Source of the DNA: Palsa-1392 sp963819975
Lineage (GTDB): Bacteria > Verrucomicrobiota > Verrucomicrobiia > Chthoniobacterales > UBA10450
Assembly (NCBI GenBank): GCA_963819975.1
Contig: CAWFYE010000009.1
Coordinates: 62,001 to 126,000, forward strand
Length of the DNA: 64,000 bases
Reading direction: 5' to 3'
Within the stretch, counting starts at the first letter, position 1; each line of letters begins with the position of its first letter. Made by a program: the position numbers and the translations under genes. Under the pieces are notes generated by a model. It did no database searches. It was not told the origin of the DNA and worked only from the letters and a program-made list of their open reading frames with translations. Positions 34,236-42,461 of the stretch are shown one piece after another.

Positions 34236-34409
34236 ATGTCTACGAAGAAACCGACAGAGAAGAAACGGGCGATCAAATTAGGCGATTTGCCGCCGAAAAA
34301 GGATGCGCTGGGCGGTCACGGCGGCTATTCCCAATCCGCTCCCCTTTCCATTCCTCCAGCGGGCTTCATTGCGTCCTCGGGGAAAGCACAGCCCGACAAG
34401 CATCGATAG
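34236..34409 (+). CDS. Possible small peptide with Gly-Gly motif
   Basis: A 57-codon frame begins MSTKKPTEKKRAIKLGDLPP and continues KKDALGGHGGY, then a Ser/Pro/Ala-rich tail ending QPDKHR. A basic leader, an L-x-D-L-P-P-K-K-D segment and a double glycine resemble small secreted or RiPP-type precursors. No processing or export genes are nearby and no Shine-Dalgarno is clear. It lies in an otherwise poorly coding tract between 33.8 and 34.9 kb. The rest of that tract (33898-34235 and 34410-34546) shows nothing I recognise. Confidence 0.4.
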   Translation: MSTKKPTEKKRAIKLGDLPPKKDALGGHGGYSQSAPLSIPPAGFIASSGKAQPDKHR

Positions 34410-34546
34410 GCGCAGGTGACGCCACCCCCCGCCCACGACAGATCGTATCGCCCTCTGTGGACGCAGGCGTCCGTGCGCGAGAAATAGAAGAGTGAGGCCA
34501 GGATTCCTCAGTGCGAGGGGTTGAACCGTGCAAGCGCGAAAGACTC

Positions 34547-34770
34547 ACGGCATCGGCTGGAAGCTCGCCCCTTTGCACTTCGGGCAGGGCGGGGCGACGT
34601 TGAAGGGTATCGGGCGGGTGAAATGTTCAAGTGCCCGCACCCCAGGCAGCGCCAGCGCAGGTAGCGGGCTTCCTCGCGTGGCCCCAGGCGCTCGATGATC
34701 CTACCAAGACGGGCGTGGCCCTCTCGAGGGCTTCGCGGATCGACCCGAGCGCTTCGTTTTCGTGGGGCAT
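34547..34770 (-). pseudogene. Decayed zinc-ribbon protein
   Basis: On the minus strand an ATG at 34770 gives MPHENEALGSIREALERA, then frames must be switched twice to read RIIERLGPREEARYLRWRCL, CGH and finally PFNVAPPCPKCKGASFQPMP before a stop. Together they make a plausible small protein with two CxxC knuckles. Because continuity needs two frameshifts, I call it a pseudogene or an error-containing gene. Confidence 0.35.
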
Positions 34771-34970
34771 CTGCCTGGCTAGCGTCCGCCGTCGCGCGGG
34801 TGCAGCAAGGCCGCGCGCCGCGAGGCTTTGACGTGGAATGTGAACAGGAGCTGCTCGTGCCGAGCCCGGCCCCGGTGGAAGAAGACGAAAAGGCGACGCA
34901 GATATCGCATACGTTCAATTGAACACTTCACGCCGTCCCTGACAAGAAAAAGGTGGCGTCCCGGCGCAAA

Positions 34971-35411
34971 ATGTTCACTCCTCACGCCACACAGGCATTT
35001 GGTCTGCATACCGCGGCGTTCGATTATCCTCTCCCGACCAATGGCGGCTACTTCATCATAGAAGCAATCATCCCGCCAGGAAGCGGTCCGCCGCTGCACA
35101 TTCACTACCGCGAGGAAAAAAGCTTCTACCTGCTTGCGGGCATTCTCGACATCACGCTGGGTAAGAAAAAGCTCGCGACAACGGCGGGAGATTTCGTCCA
35201 GCTTCCTCGGGGAACGGTCCGCGCCTTTCGCAACTCCGGGATCACGACCGCGAGGATGCTACTCTTTTTCTCGCCTGCCGGGATGAATAAATATTTTGAA
35301 GAAGTGTTTGAGCAAGTCGCGGATCGCGCCGCCGACATACCTCCGGTGACAGACAAATTAATTACCCGAATGGTGGCCGCAGGGCCAAAACACGGGATAG
35401 AGTTTGTGTAA
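34971..35411 (+). CDS. Cupin-domain protein
   Basis: The 146-residue product starts MFTPHATQAFGLHTAAFDYP. Cupin motif 1 is PPLHIHYREEKSFYLLAG (His, His, Glu metal ligands) and motif 2 is GDFVQLPRGTVRAFRNSG, where the usual motif-2 His is replaced by Arg, so metal binding may be altered. A C-terminal helical region follows. Single-cupin proteins of this type bind small molecules or act as dioxygenases; the function is unknown. Confidence 0.85.
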   Translation: MFTPHATQAFGLHTAAFDYPLPTNGGYFIIEAIIPPGSGPPLHIHYREEKSFYLLAGILDITLGKKKLATTAGDFVQLPRGTVRAFRNSGITTARMLLFFSPAGMNKYFEEVFEQVADRAADIPPVTDKLITRMVAAGPKHGIEFV

Positions 35412-35571
35412 GACTACCGCTGCCCGGTCTCGTTAGACAACGAGGTGAAAGCGATGTCCGAAATCGTCGTATTAATGTCCGGGAATTGTGGCTCCAAAGG
35501 CCGAACTCTCCCCACTCACGGCCTCTAGCCGTGCCAGATCGCTCAGCGCGAAGAGGAAGCTTTTAGGCGAC

Positions 35572-35763
35572 CTAGGGCTGATTCACCTGCTTGTTGGCCA
35601 GCGGACCAGCTGGGCCACCACCGATGGGTGCAACCGACCCGGGGCCGACAAGGCCTTGGTGGGTAGTGGTTGTCGTGGTCCTGGTTGTCGTGCCCTGATT
35701 TGCGCAGCCATCGAGGATGAACACCGCACCGATCACCGCGCAGAGATATAAGGCTCTTTTCAT
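35572..35763 (-). CDS. Small Thr-rich lipoprotein
   Basis: The 63-residue product starts MKRALYLCAVIGAVFILDGC. It has a signal peptide with a lipobox-like LDGC, a run of threonines (TTTRTTTTTTHQG), then a Gly/Pro-rich end. It closely resembles the lipoprotein at 59287 in design. It is probably an envelope lipoprotein of unknown function. An in-frame upstream extension is rejected. Confidence 0.6.
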   Translation of the reverse strand: MKRALYLCAVIGAVFILDGCANQGTTTRTTTTTTHQGLVGPGSVAPIGGGPAGPLANKQVNQP

Positions 35764-35879
35764 TGTCGTAGGATTCCTGATTATGGCAGCGGCTGGATTG
35801 CTCACCTGCCTCCTGCTTCCTAACGTGAAGCTACGAAAAAGCAAACCATAACCGTTTGGCGGAGCGCGTCTTCCGTTCG

Positions 35880-38285
35880 TTAGGGGATTTCGGTCGCGGT
35901 CCAGAACTTGCGGAAGGCGCTCGGCCAGCTCCGGTCTTCCACGCTCCGGCGGGCGGCGGCGCTCATTTCCTTGCGGAGCGCCTCGTCCTCGACGAGGCGA
36001 CGGACGGCGACGGTAAACCCGGCCACGTCGAGCGCCCGGGTGATAAGTCCGGTTACGCCATCGGTGACCAGCTCACGCGGGCCGCCCACGTCGGAGACAA
36101 TGACTGGTAAACCGGCGGCCTGAGCTTCGATGATGACGTTGCCAAAGGTGTCGGTCGTGCTCGGGAAAACGAAGATATCGGAGGAGGCATAGGCTTTGGC
36201 CAACTCGGTGCCGTTGAGATAGCCAGTGTAGCAGGCCTCGGGCAGGATTTTGGCAAGCGTGTCGGAATAAGGTCCGTGGCCGACGATTGATAACTGCACC
36301 GGGACCTTCTCGGCCTTCAGTTTGCGAAAGGCCTGGACGAGAATGTCGAGGTCTTTCTCCTTCGAGACGCGCCCGACGAATAAAAGACGGACGCCGTCGC
36401 CGTCGCTCCCAAATTGTTTCCAGAAATCCGGATCGCTCCGACCGGGTGTGAAGAGGTTGGTGTCGAGTCCGCGGGGAAGGATCTTCAGTTTCCCCGGCTC
36501 GATGCCGCGATCGATCCAGCTCTGGCGGTACTGCTCGGAGTTAACAAAAATGGTGTCGAGCTGGCCGTAGAACCAATGCATGAATTTCCAAGCCAGGCTC
36601 TCGAGGAAACTGTCCTCGGTCAGGATGCGGATGTATTGCGGAAAGTCGGTGTGGTAGATGCCGCTTGTCTCGAGGTTGAGCATCTTGCCGGCAAGAAGTG
36701 CGGTGAGGCCGATCGGGCCGGGTGTGCTGATGATGATCTCGGAGAAGTTTTCGCGCTGGATGTAATCGAGCATCTGGAGGATGGGCGGGAAGCTGAGCTT
36801 CTGGAGTTCGTACTCGGGGAGCTCGAATTCGCCGATCGGCTTGAAGTTCTTGATTGGTAGGCCGTCAATCGTGAGCTCACCGCGCGAAGTGACTACGACG
36901 AGATCCTTTCCTGCGTCGCGCGCTTCGGCGGCCATCTTGCGGATCGTGGTGGAGACACCGTTTACGTCCTCCAGGGTGTCGGTGAACCATGCCCGCTTGT
37001 TATTCTGCAAGACGGGCGGAATGGCGCCGGCAAAGTCACGACAAATCCCGCGCAGCCAGCGACGCGAGGGCGCCTGGCTATGGAAAGCGTAGATGTAGGG
37101 CGCGAGGACGATCAGGATAGGCGCGATGCTGGAGAGGGCCTGAATGCTTTCGATCATGTTCCCGACGCGGATTTGCTCGACGAATTTCTCGAAGAAACGA
37201 AAGGCGAGCTGTTCGCAGGCGGCATTCGCCATGATAAAGGTGCGGCGTTCCGGTTCGGTGACGCCTGCGATCTCGCGCGCGATCTGCGCTTTCACCTCCG
37301 GCTGCGCGAAGTAGCCGGAGAGTTCGCGCCAGAGGGAGATATTGGCTGGCTTTGCCAGCTCGAAGATTTTCCCAGAGAGGACGCCTTGGGCGATAAAGCC
37401 GGCTTTTTCGCCGAGAGTGAATTCGGTCGGGTCGCGCCCTTCCATGAAGCGGGAAAACATTTTCTCCACCAGGCCGGCGCTCGGGCCGAGCTTGGCGGTG
37501 AACCGGTCCTGGATGAAACGCGAGAGGGTATTGTAGAAACCGTGCGAGAGGGCGAGCGGCGTGCCGCCTTCGCCGTGCGGCTGGCAGCGGCCGGCGCGGA
37601 TGTGTTCGAGGAACTTCGCGGGCGTCTTCGCGGCCGGCGTTTCGGTGAAAGCGGCGCCGACGAAAATGCCGCCGTGATCATCGGACCCGCCAACGAGGAT
37701 TTTTTTCCAAGGCTCGGGATGCGTCGGCGCGAGGCGATGGCGCTCCGCGAACTCGGCGACTTTCTCGGCCGTAAGCTGGGCGAGAATGTGCTGGGTGAGG
37801 TCGCTCAGGAGGGCGTCGCGCAGGCCGTTGACGCCTTCGAAATGCTGAAAAAGCAGGATCAGCCGCTCCAAATGCGAGGTGCTCAGCTTTCCGTTGATGC
37901 TGTAGAGAGGGTGCGCGACGGCGTGGGCGAGGGCTTGCTCCTGAAGGAATGCCTGGAGGTCGAAAATGTTGTCGCGGACGCGGCAGATTTCGGCGTGGTG
38001 CGCCTCCGAAAGACCCCAGACGAGCAGATTAATTTTGCATGGATCCTGCGGAAAATAAGTGGTAACCTGCTCGCTGACAAAAGTATCACGAAATCTAGAA
38101 ATCGAGAGACATCCCTCGATCGTGTCGTGATCGGTGATAGTGACAAAGTCCATCCCAGCCGCCTTCGCGCGTCGGTGGAGCTCATGCGGATCGGAGTAGC
38201 TGTCGGGGAAATCGAACCTTCGAAAGAGCCAGTCCTCGGATCGATCGCTGAACTTGGAATGCAGATGAAGATCGCAGCGGCTCAT
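35880..38285 (-). CDS. Fusion of PHP-type phosphoesterase domain and GT4 glycosyltransferase
   Basis: About 801 residues start MSRCDLHLHSKFSDRSEDWL. The N-terminal 270 residues carry PHP-domain metal motifs (DLHLHS, TITDHDT, GGSDDHGG). A helical linker of about 130 residues follows. From residue about 425 comes a family 4 glycosyltransferase with NGVSTTIRKMA, ILPRGLDTNLFTPG, LLFVGRVSKEKDLD, SIVGHGPYSD, and the DIFVFPSTTDTFGNVIIEAQ nucleotide-sugar site. It probably builds an envelope glycan or glycolipid, with the PHP part possibly removing a phosphate. It overlaps the upstream DUF2334 gene (ATGA). Its stop lies inside a TCGTTAGG word. Confidence 0.88.
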   Translation of the reverse strand: MSRCDLHLHSKFSDRSEDWLFRRFDFPDSYSDPHELHRRAKAAGMDFVTITDHDTIEGCLSISRFRDTFVSEQVTTYFPQDPCKINLLVWGLSEAHHAEICRVRDNIFDLQAFLQEQALAHAVAHPLYSINGKLSTSHLERLILLFQHFEGVNGLRDALLSDLTQHILAQLTAEKVAEFAERHRLAPTHPEPWKKILVGGSDDHGGIFVGAAFTETPAAKTPAKFLEHIRAGRCQPHGEGGTPLALSHGFYNTLSRFIQDRFTAKLGPSAGLVEKMFSRFMEGRDPTEFTLGEKAGFIAQGVLSGKIFELAKPANISLWRELSGYFAQPEVKAQIAREIAGVTEPERRTFIMANAACEQLAFRFFEKFVEQIRVGNMIESIQALSSIAPILIVLAPYIYAFHSQAPSRRWLRGICRDFAGAIPPVLQNNKRAWFTDTLEDVNGVSTTIRKMAAEARDAGKDLVVVTSRGELTIDGLPIKNFKPIGEFELPEYELQKLSFPPILQMLDYIQRENFSEIIISTPGPIGLTALLAGKMLNLETSGIYHTDFPQYIRILTEDSFLESLAWKFMHWFYGQLDTIFVNSEQYRQSWIDRGIEPGKLKILPRGLDTNLFTPGRSDPDFWKQFGSDGDGVRLLFVGRVSKEKDLDILVQAFRKLKAEKVPVQLSIVGHGPYSDTLAKILPEACYTGYLNGTELAKAYASSDIFVFPSTTDTFGNVIIEAQAAGLPVIVSDVGGPRELVTDGVTGLITRALDVAGFTVAVRRLVEDEALRKEMSAAARRSVEDRSWPSAFRKFWTATEIP

Positions 38286-39034
38286 GTCGTCACTGTCGGT
38301 TCGGCGGCCAACCAAGATTGGTAGGTCATTGGCCGGCGTTCGGACAACGCCTCGTCGACCAGAGCCGTGATTTGTTCCCAGATCGCGGGGTGAGCGAGAT
38401 CGGGCGGATGAATGCCCAGCCGCAGAAGCGGGTTGTTGATCAGGCGCCCGAAGACCGAACGATTCCAGGCCAGGCTCATGGTGCGACGCCAGCCGCTGCG
38501 AACGCTGTAGACAAGTGATTGCGAGACAATGCAGCGACCGCGAGCGAAATCCCGGACGGCGCGGAGGGTGGTCGTGTAGTTCATCCCGGCTGCGATCGCG
38601 GCCCGCTCCGCCTCGGCTCCAAGCAGCCAGGCCGGGGCGATAAATCCGTGCGGATGAAATTCATGGGCTTCAAAATCCTGTTTCGCTTGGTTGATCAGGC
38701 GAAGCGCCTCGTCATACCCGAGATCGTAGAACTCGCCTTCGTCCGCCGTATAAAAACGGGTCACGACCTTGGATCGCGCACCTTCACCCACACGTCTGGC
38801 GCGCTGGTGGAAGAAGCCGTGGATCACGACTTCGTGTCCCCTCGCCTCCAATTCATGCAACCAGGCGCGAAAGTCTGGATCGGCCATCGATCGGCCCTCG
38901 TGATGGTAATCTGGCACGACCAAAAGTGAGCAGGCCTCGACTCCATTCCGCGCGAGCTGCGCGAGGATGCGCTCGGCTTTCTCGCGCGTGGAAGGTGCGA
39001 CATCATGGATGGAAACAACGAGAGCGCGTTGCAC
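38282..39034 (-). CDS. DUF2334 polysaccharide deacetylase-like protein
   Basis: The 250-residue product starts MQRALVVSIHDVAPSTREKA. The SIHDVAP aspartate, EVVIHGFFH histidines and GFIAPAW motif are the metal and catalytic elements of the NodB-like fold found in DUF2334. It is probably cytoplasmic, as no signal peptide is seen. It is translationally coupled to the downstream PHP-glycosyltransferase (4-base overlap), which points to de-N-acetylation of the sugar or glycolipid that enzyme handles. Confidence 0.88.
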   Translation of the reverse strand: MQRALVVSIHDVAPSTREKAERILAQLARNGVEACSLLVVPDYHHEGRSMADPDFRAWLHELEARGHEVVIHGFFHQRARRVGEGARSKVVTRFYTADEGEFYDLGYDEALRLINQAKQDFEAHEFHPHGFIAPAWLLGAEAERAAIAAGMNYTTTLRAVRDFARGRCIVSQSLVYSVRSGWRRTMSLAWNRSVFGRLINNPLLRLGIHPPDLAHPAIWEQITALVDEALSERRPMTYQSWLAAEPTVTT

Positions 39035-39085
39035 GCTGCTAGCCTCGCTGTGTCGGGAGAGCCGACAAGTTGAAACTGCCGGGAC

Positions 39086-39487
39086 TTACATTCGGCAGAT
39101 CAATTCAAACTCACCTTTGCCTAACGGCTGAACAGAGAGCCGCGAATTCCGCAAAAGCACGATCTCGCGCAATTTCGGTTCAGCCTTGATCTGCTCGAGC
39201 GTGACCGGATTTTTCAGCGGCTTGATCGGCTTGAGCTCGACCGCACTCCAGTCGCCTTCCTTCGCCGTCGGGTCAGGAAACGCTTCGCGCGTGACCTGCG
39301 CGATTCCGACTACCGCCTTGTCGCTCACGCTGTGATAGAACAACACCGCGTCGCCTTTGCACATCTCACGGAGATTATTCCGCGCCTGGAAATTCCGCAC
39401 CCCGGTCCATTGCGTCAGGCCATCGCGCACGAAATCGTCCCACGAATAGGCCTCGGGTTCCTGCTTTACCAGCCAGTGTTTTTTCAT
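39086..39487 (-). CDS. EVE domain protein
   Basis: The 133-residue product starts MKKHWLVKQEPEAYSWDDFV and continues TQWTGVRNFQARNNLREMCKGD, then LFYHS and VVGIAQV. These are the aromatic-cage and core strands of the PUA-like EVE fold. EVE proteins bind modified bases in DNA or RNA; thymocyte nuclear protein 1 is the eukaryotic relative. The long in-frame upstream extension is low-complexity shadow of the divergent hydrolase gene and is rejected. Confidence 0.92.
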   Translation of the reverse strand: MKKHWLVKQEPEAYSWDDFVRDGLTQWTGVRNFQARNNLREMCKGDAVLFYHSVSDKAVVGIAQVTREAFPDPTAKEGDWSAVELKPIKPLKNPVTLEQIKAEPKLREIVLLRNSRLSVQPLGKGEFELICRM

Positions 39488-39541
39488 CGCCTCGTTGGAT
39501 AACACAGAGACGACGCGGACAAAAGTTGCGATGTTCCGGCG

Positions 39542-40618
39542 ATGAATTCCCGCCTCTGTCGTGTCTTGTTTGTTCTTGCGATTTTCCTGCCCGCCGGCAT
39601 CCGGGCGGCTGAATATCCTGCGCCTAACGAAGGCGATTTTGTCATCCGCGATTTCCATTTTGCCTCGGGGGAAACGCTGCCCAAGTTGCGTCTCCACTAC
39701 CGGACGCTCGGGAAAGCGGTTAAGGACGAGAAAGGGAGGACTCAAAATGCCGTTCTCATCATGCATGGCACGACCGGGAGCGGTGCGCAATTCATCCGAC
39801 CAGAGTTTGCCGGCGAACTCTTCGGCCCGGGTCAACCGCTCGATGCCGCGAAGTATTTCATCGTCCTGCCCGACGACATCGGGCACGGCAATTCGAGTAA
39901 GCCGAGCGACGGGATGCACGCCAAATTCCCGCGCTACGGCTATCGCGACATGGTCGAGGCGGAATATCAGCTTCTCAGCGACGGCCTCGGCCTCAACCAC
40001 GCGCGGCTCGTCATGGGCACCTCGATGGGCGGAATGCACACCTGGCTTTGGGGCGAGATCCATCCCGAATTCATGGACGCGCTCATGCCGTTGGCGAGTT
40101 TGCCAACGCAAATCTCGGGACGCAATCGCGCTTGGCGGCGCGTCATTATCGACGCGATCCGCAACGATCCGGCGTGGAATGGCGGCGATTACAAAACACA
40201 GCCGCCCAGCCTGCGGACGGCGGCCGAGATGCTCTGGCTCGTGAGCAGCAATCCGATCCTGCGCCAAAAAGAAGCGCCCAGCCTAACGAAGACTGACGAT
40301 GCGCTGGAGAAGTACGCGAACAATTACGTCAAGACAGCAGACGCGAACGACGTACTCTACGCGGTCGAGGCCTCGCACGATTACGATCCCGGCCCAGCCC
40401 TGGAAAAAATCCGCGTCCCGTTGCTCGCAATCAATTCCGCCGACGACCTGATCAATCCGCCCGAACTCGGCATCCTCGAGCACGAGATCATACGCGTCCC
40501 GAAAGGACGCGCAATCGTGATCCCCTTAAGCGACAAAACACGCGGCCACGGGAGCCACACTGTCGCCGCGCTGTGGAAAGGTGAACTAATCGATCTGCTG
40601 CAACGCTCCGCGCACTAG
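39542..40618 (+). CDS. Exported alpha/beta hydrolase, MetX-like
   Basis: The 358-residue protein has a signal peptide (VLFVLAIFLPAGIRAAEYPA). The fold resembles homoserine O-acetyltransferase: LRLHYRTLGK, NAVLIMHGTTGSG, nucleophile elbow MGTSMGGMHTW, acid in NSADDLINPPE and His in RGHGSHT. The signal peptide argues against methionine biosynthesis and for a periplasmic esterase or acyltransferase. CCTAACGA words at 39623 (Pro-Asn-Glu) and 40282 (Leu-Thr-Lys) lie within it. Confidence 0.87.
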   Translation: MNSRLCRVLFVLAIFLPAGIRAAEYPAPNEGDFVIRDFHFASGETLPKLRLHYRTLGKAVKDEKGRTQNAVLIMHGTTGSGAQFIRPEFAGELFGPGQPLDAAKYFIVLPDDIGHGNSSKPSDGMHAKFPRYGYRDMVEAEYQLLSDGLGLNHARLVMGTSMGGMHTWLWGEIHPEFMDALMPLASLPTQISGRNRAWRRVIIDAIRNDPAWNGGDYKTQPPSLRTAAEMLWLVSSNPILRQKEAPSLTKTDDALEKYANNYVKTADANDVLYAVEASHDYDPGPALEKIRVPLLAINSADDLINPPELGILEHEIIRVPKGRAIVIPLSDKTRGHGSHTVAALWKGELIDLLQRSAH

Positions 40619-40692
40619 CTGCGCGCCGCGGCGATTTTTCAGCCACGCGAGAAGATTCGACAAGTGCCAGGATTTGGCTCACAATCGCCCCC

Positions 40693-41376
40693 ATGCCGCG
40701 GCTGCCTTTCATCACCTTTGAGGGCTCGGAGGGCTGCGGCAAATCGACCCAGGTCGCCCTCCTGGCTTCGCGCCTAACGAGCGCGAATATCCCCCTCCTC
40801 GTGACCCGCGAACCGGGCGGGACCGCGATCGGTGAACAGATCCGGCACCTCCTTCAATTCGCCCCTGAAAGCGTGGCAATGACGCCGGAAACCGAGCTCC
40901 TTCTTTTCGAAGCGAGCCGCAGTCAACTCGTCCGGGAAGTGATCCAGCCCGCACTCGATCGCGGGACAGTCGTGCTCTCCGATCGCTTCGCCGATTCCAC
41001 TACGGTTTACCAGGGCGTCGCGCGGCGTCTCGACCAGGAAATGGTGGGCCACCTGAATACCTTCGCGGTCGGAAAATGCTGGCCCGACCTCACCTTCCTC
41101 CTCGACATCGATGTCGAGACGGCCCGCGCCCGCATGATGCGCCGAGTCCGCCCCGCCGCCGGGATCGATCGGATGGAGCAGGAGCCGCTCAAGTTCTACG
41201 AGGCGGTCCGCCGCGCCTACCGTGAGCTGGCCGCGCGCGAGCCATATCGCATCCGGGTGATCGACGCCGCGCGCTCGATCGAGGAGATCGAAAAGGAAAT
41301 CTGGGAAGTGATCTCGATGCGCTTCAGCCATCTCGCGCAGATGATTCCTGCGCACCGCCGCTTTCGGCATTCCTGA
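40693..41376 (+). CDS. tmk: Thymidylate kinase
   Basis: The 227-residue enzyme phosphorylates dTMP. The P-loop is FEGSEGCGKST, with TREPGGTAIGEQIR, SDRFADSTTVYQG and FLLDIDVETARARM as further conserved blocks. The lid segment RRVRPAAGIDRME is present. It is three bases upstream of holB, a common tmk-holB operon. A CCTAACGA word at 40773 encodes Leu-Thr-Ser. Confidence 0.96.
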   Translation: MPRLPFITFEGSEGCGKSTQVALLASRLTSANIPLLVTREPGGTAIGEQIRHLLQFAPESVAMTPETELLLFEASRSQLVREVIQPALDRGTVVLSDRFADSTTVYQGVARRLDQEMVGHLNTFAVGKCWPDLTFLLDIDVETARARMMRRVRPAAGIDRMEQEPLKFYEAVRRAYRELAAREPYRIRVIDAARSIEEIEKEIWEVISMRFSHLAQMIPAHRRFRHS

Positions 41377-41379
41377 ACC

Positions 41380-42351
41380 GTGGCTTTCCCACCGCAGGTC
41401 GCGCTCGAATATTTGGGAAACGCGCAGAAACGCAGCCGCCTCGCGCACGCCTATCTCATCACCGGCGCGGCCGGAAGCGGGAAACGCGCGCTCGCCGCCG
41501 AACTGGCGCACCGGGTGAACGGCGCCCCGGTGGAGGAAATTTTCGCTGGCAGCGCACCCGACGTGTACCTCGCCAGTCCGGAATCGAAATCCCGCCGGAT
41601 CAGTATCGAGCAATTGCGCGACCTCGAGCACGCGCTCCAGATGCGGGCGAGCGATGGAAGGCGCAAAGTGGTGATCATATCCGATGCCGACCGGATGGGG
41701 ACGCAGGCTGCGAACGCCTTCCTGAAGACGCTGGAGGAGCCGCCTAACAATTCGCTCCTTCTCCTGCTCAGTGCGATTCCGGAAGTCCTGCCCGAGACAA
41801 TCCTCTCCCGCTGTATCGAGATTCCCCTCGCCTCTTCTGCCGACGTTTCTCTGACCAGCCAACAAGAGGAGCTGGTCGAGCTGCTCGGTCGCCTAACGAC
41901 CACCTCAGGCGGCTCTGTTCACGAAGCGTATCAGCTTGCGCAGGGCGTGCTTCGCCTTCTCGGGCAAATGCGCCAGGTTATCCAGGAAGAATGCGCTGCG
42001 GCGCTCAAGCGTGAGGAAGCGCACTACAAAAAGACGACCGAAGGCAACTGGCTGGACACCAGGGAGGACCATTACAAGGCCCTGACCGAAAGTCTCTATC
42101 TGGAACAACGCGCGCAGTTGATTGAAACGCTTTCCCTCTGGTGGGGGGATGTCCTGCGCGCCAGCACTGGGGTCGATGGGAGAGAGCTGCCGTCCGCGCG
42201 GGCGAGCACGGAGGCGATGGCTCAGCGCCTAACGACAGCCGAAATCCTCCACCACCTCCGGCGTTTGGAAGAATTACGCGATCACCTCGGGCGCAACATC
42301 CAGGAAGCGCTCGCCATCGAAGTCGCGTTCCTGAAGATTTTTCGCTTTTAG
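41380..42351 (+). CDS. holB: DNA polymerase III delta-prime subunit
   Basis: The 323-residue product starts at GTG 41380. It is an AAA+ clamp-loader subunit with YLITGAAGSGKRALA, VVIISDADRMGTQAANAFLKTLEEPP and an arginine-type sensor LPETILSRC. The usual zinc module of longer delta-prime proteins is not visible. Its pairing with tmk supports holB over dnaX. Words at 41892 and 42238 each encode Arg-Leu-Thr-Thr. Confidence 0.9.
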   Translation: MAFPPQVALEYLGNAQKRSRLAHAYLITGAAGSGKRALAAELAHRVNGAPVEEIFAGSAPDVYLASPESKSRRISIEQLRDLEHALQMRASDGRRKVVIISDADRMGTQAANAFLKTLEEPPNNSLLLLLSAIPEVLPETILSRCIEIPLASSADVSLTSQQEELVELLGRLTTTSGGSVHEAYQLAQGVLRLLGQMRQVIQEECAAALKREEAHYKKTTEGNWLDTREDHYKALTESLYLEQRAQLIETLSLWWGDVLRASTGVDGRELPSARASTEAMAQRLTTAEILHHLRRLEELRDHLGRNIQEALAIEVAFLKIFRF

Positions 42352-42382
42352 GAGAAACGGCTCGTTTTCGCAAACTTGGAGA

Positions 42383-42461
42383 GGCCTCCTCTGGGAGGCG
42401 CGGGAGTGATTTTCGCAGCGGGGCTTTGCCACCGCGCTCCGCAGAGCGGAAGCGTCTACAT
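42383..42461. repeat. Second copy of the hairpin intergenic element
   Basis: It is related in inverse orientation to 14302-14388. Shared parts are a GCCTCC/GGGAGGC hairpin at one end, a CGCTC-cgca-GAGCG hairpin, and a terminal GCGTCTACAT. The left terminal repeat is not preserved. It sits between the convergent ends of holB and der and overlaps the der stop codon, so it may act as a shared transcription end. Confidence 0.55.

Noticed and set aside
37080..38324. 414-codon plus-strand frame opposite the PHP-glycosyltransferase
   Set aside because: Antisense shadow; no start signal or family, and the minus-strand product has complete motifs.
39488..40267. Long N-terminal extension of the EVE-domain frame
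   Set aside because: It is antisense to the exported hydrolase, Arg/Ala-rich and without similarity; the EVE domain begins cleanly at MKKHWLVKQEP.
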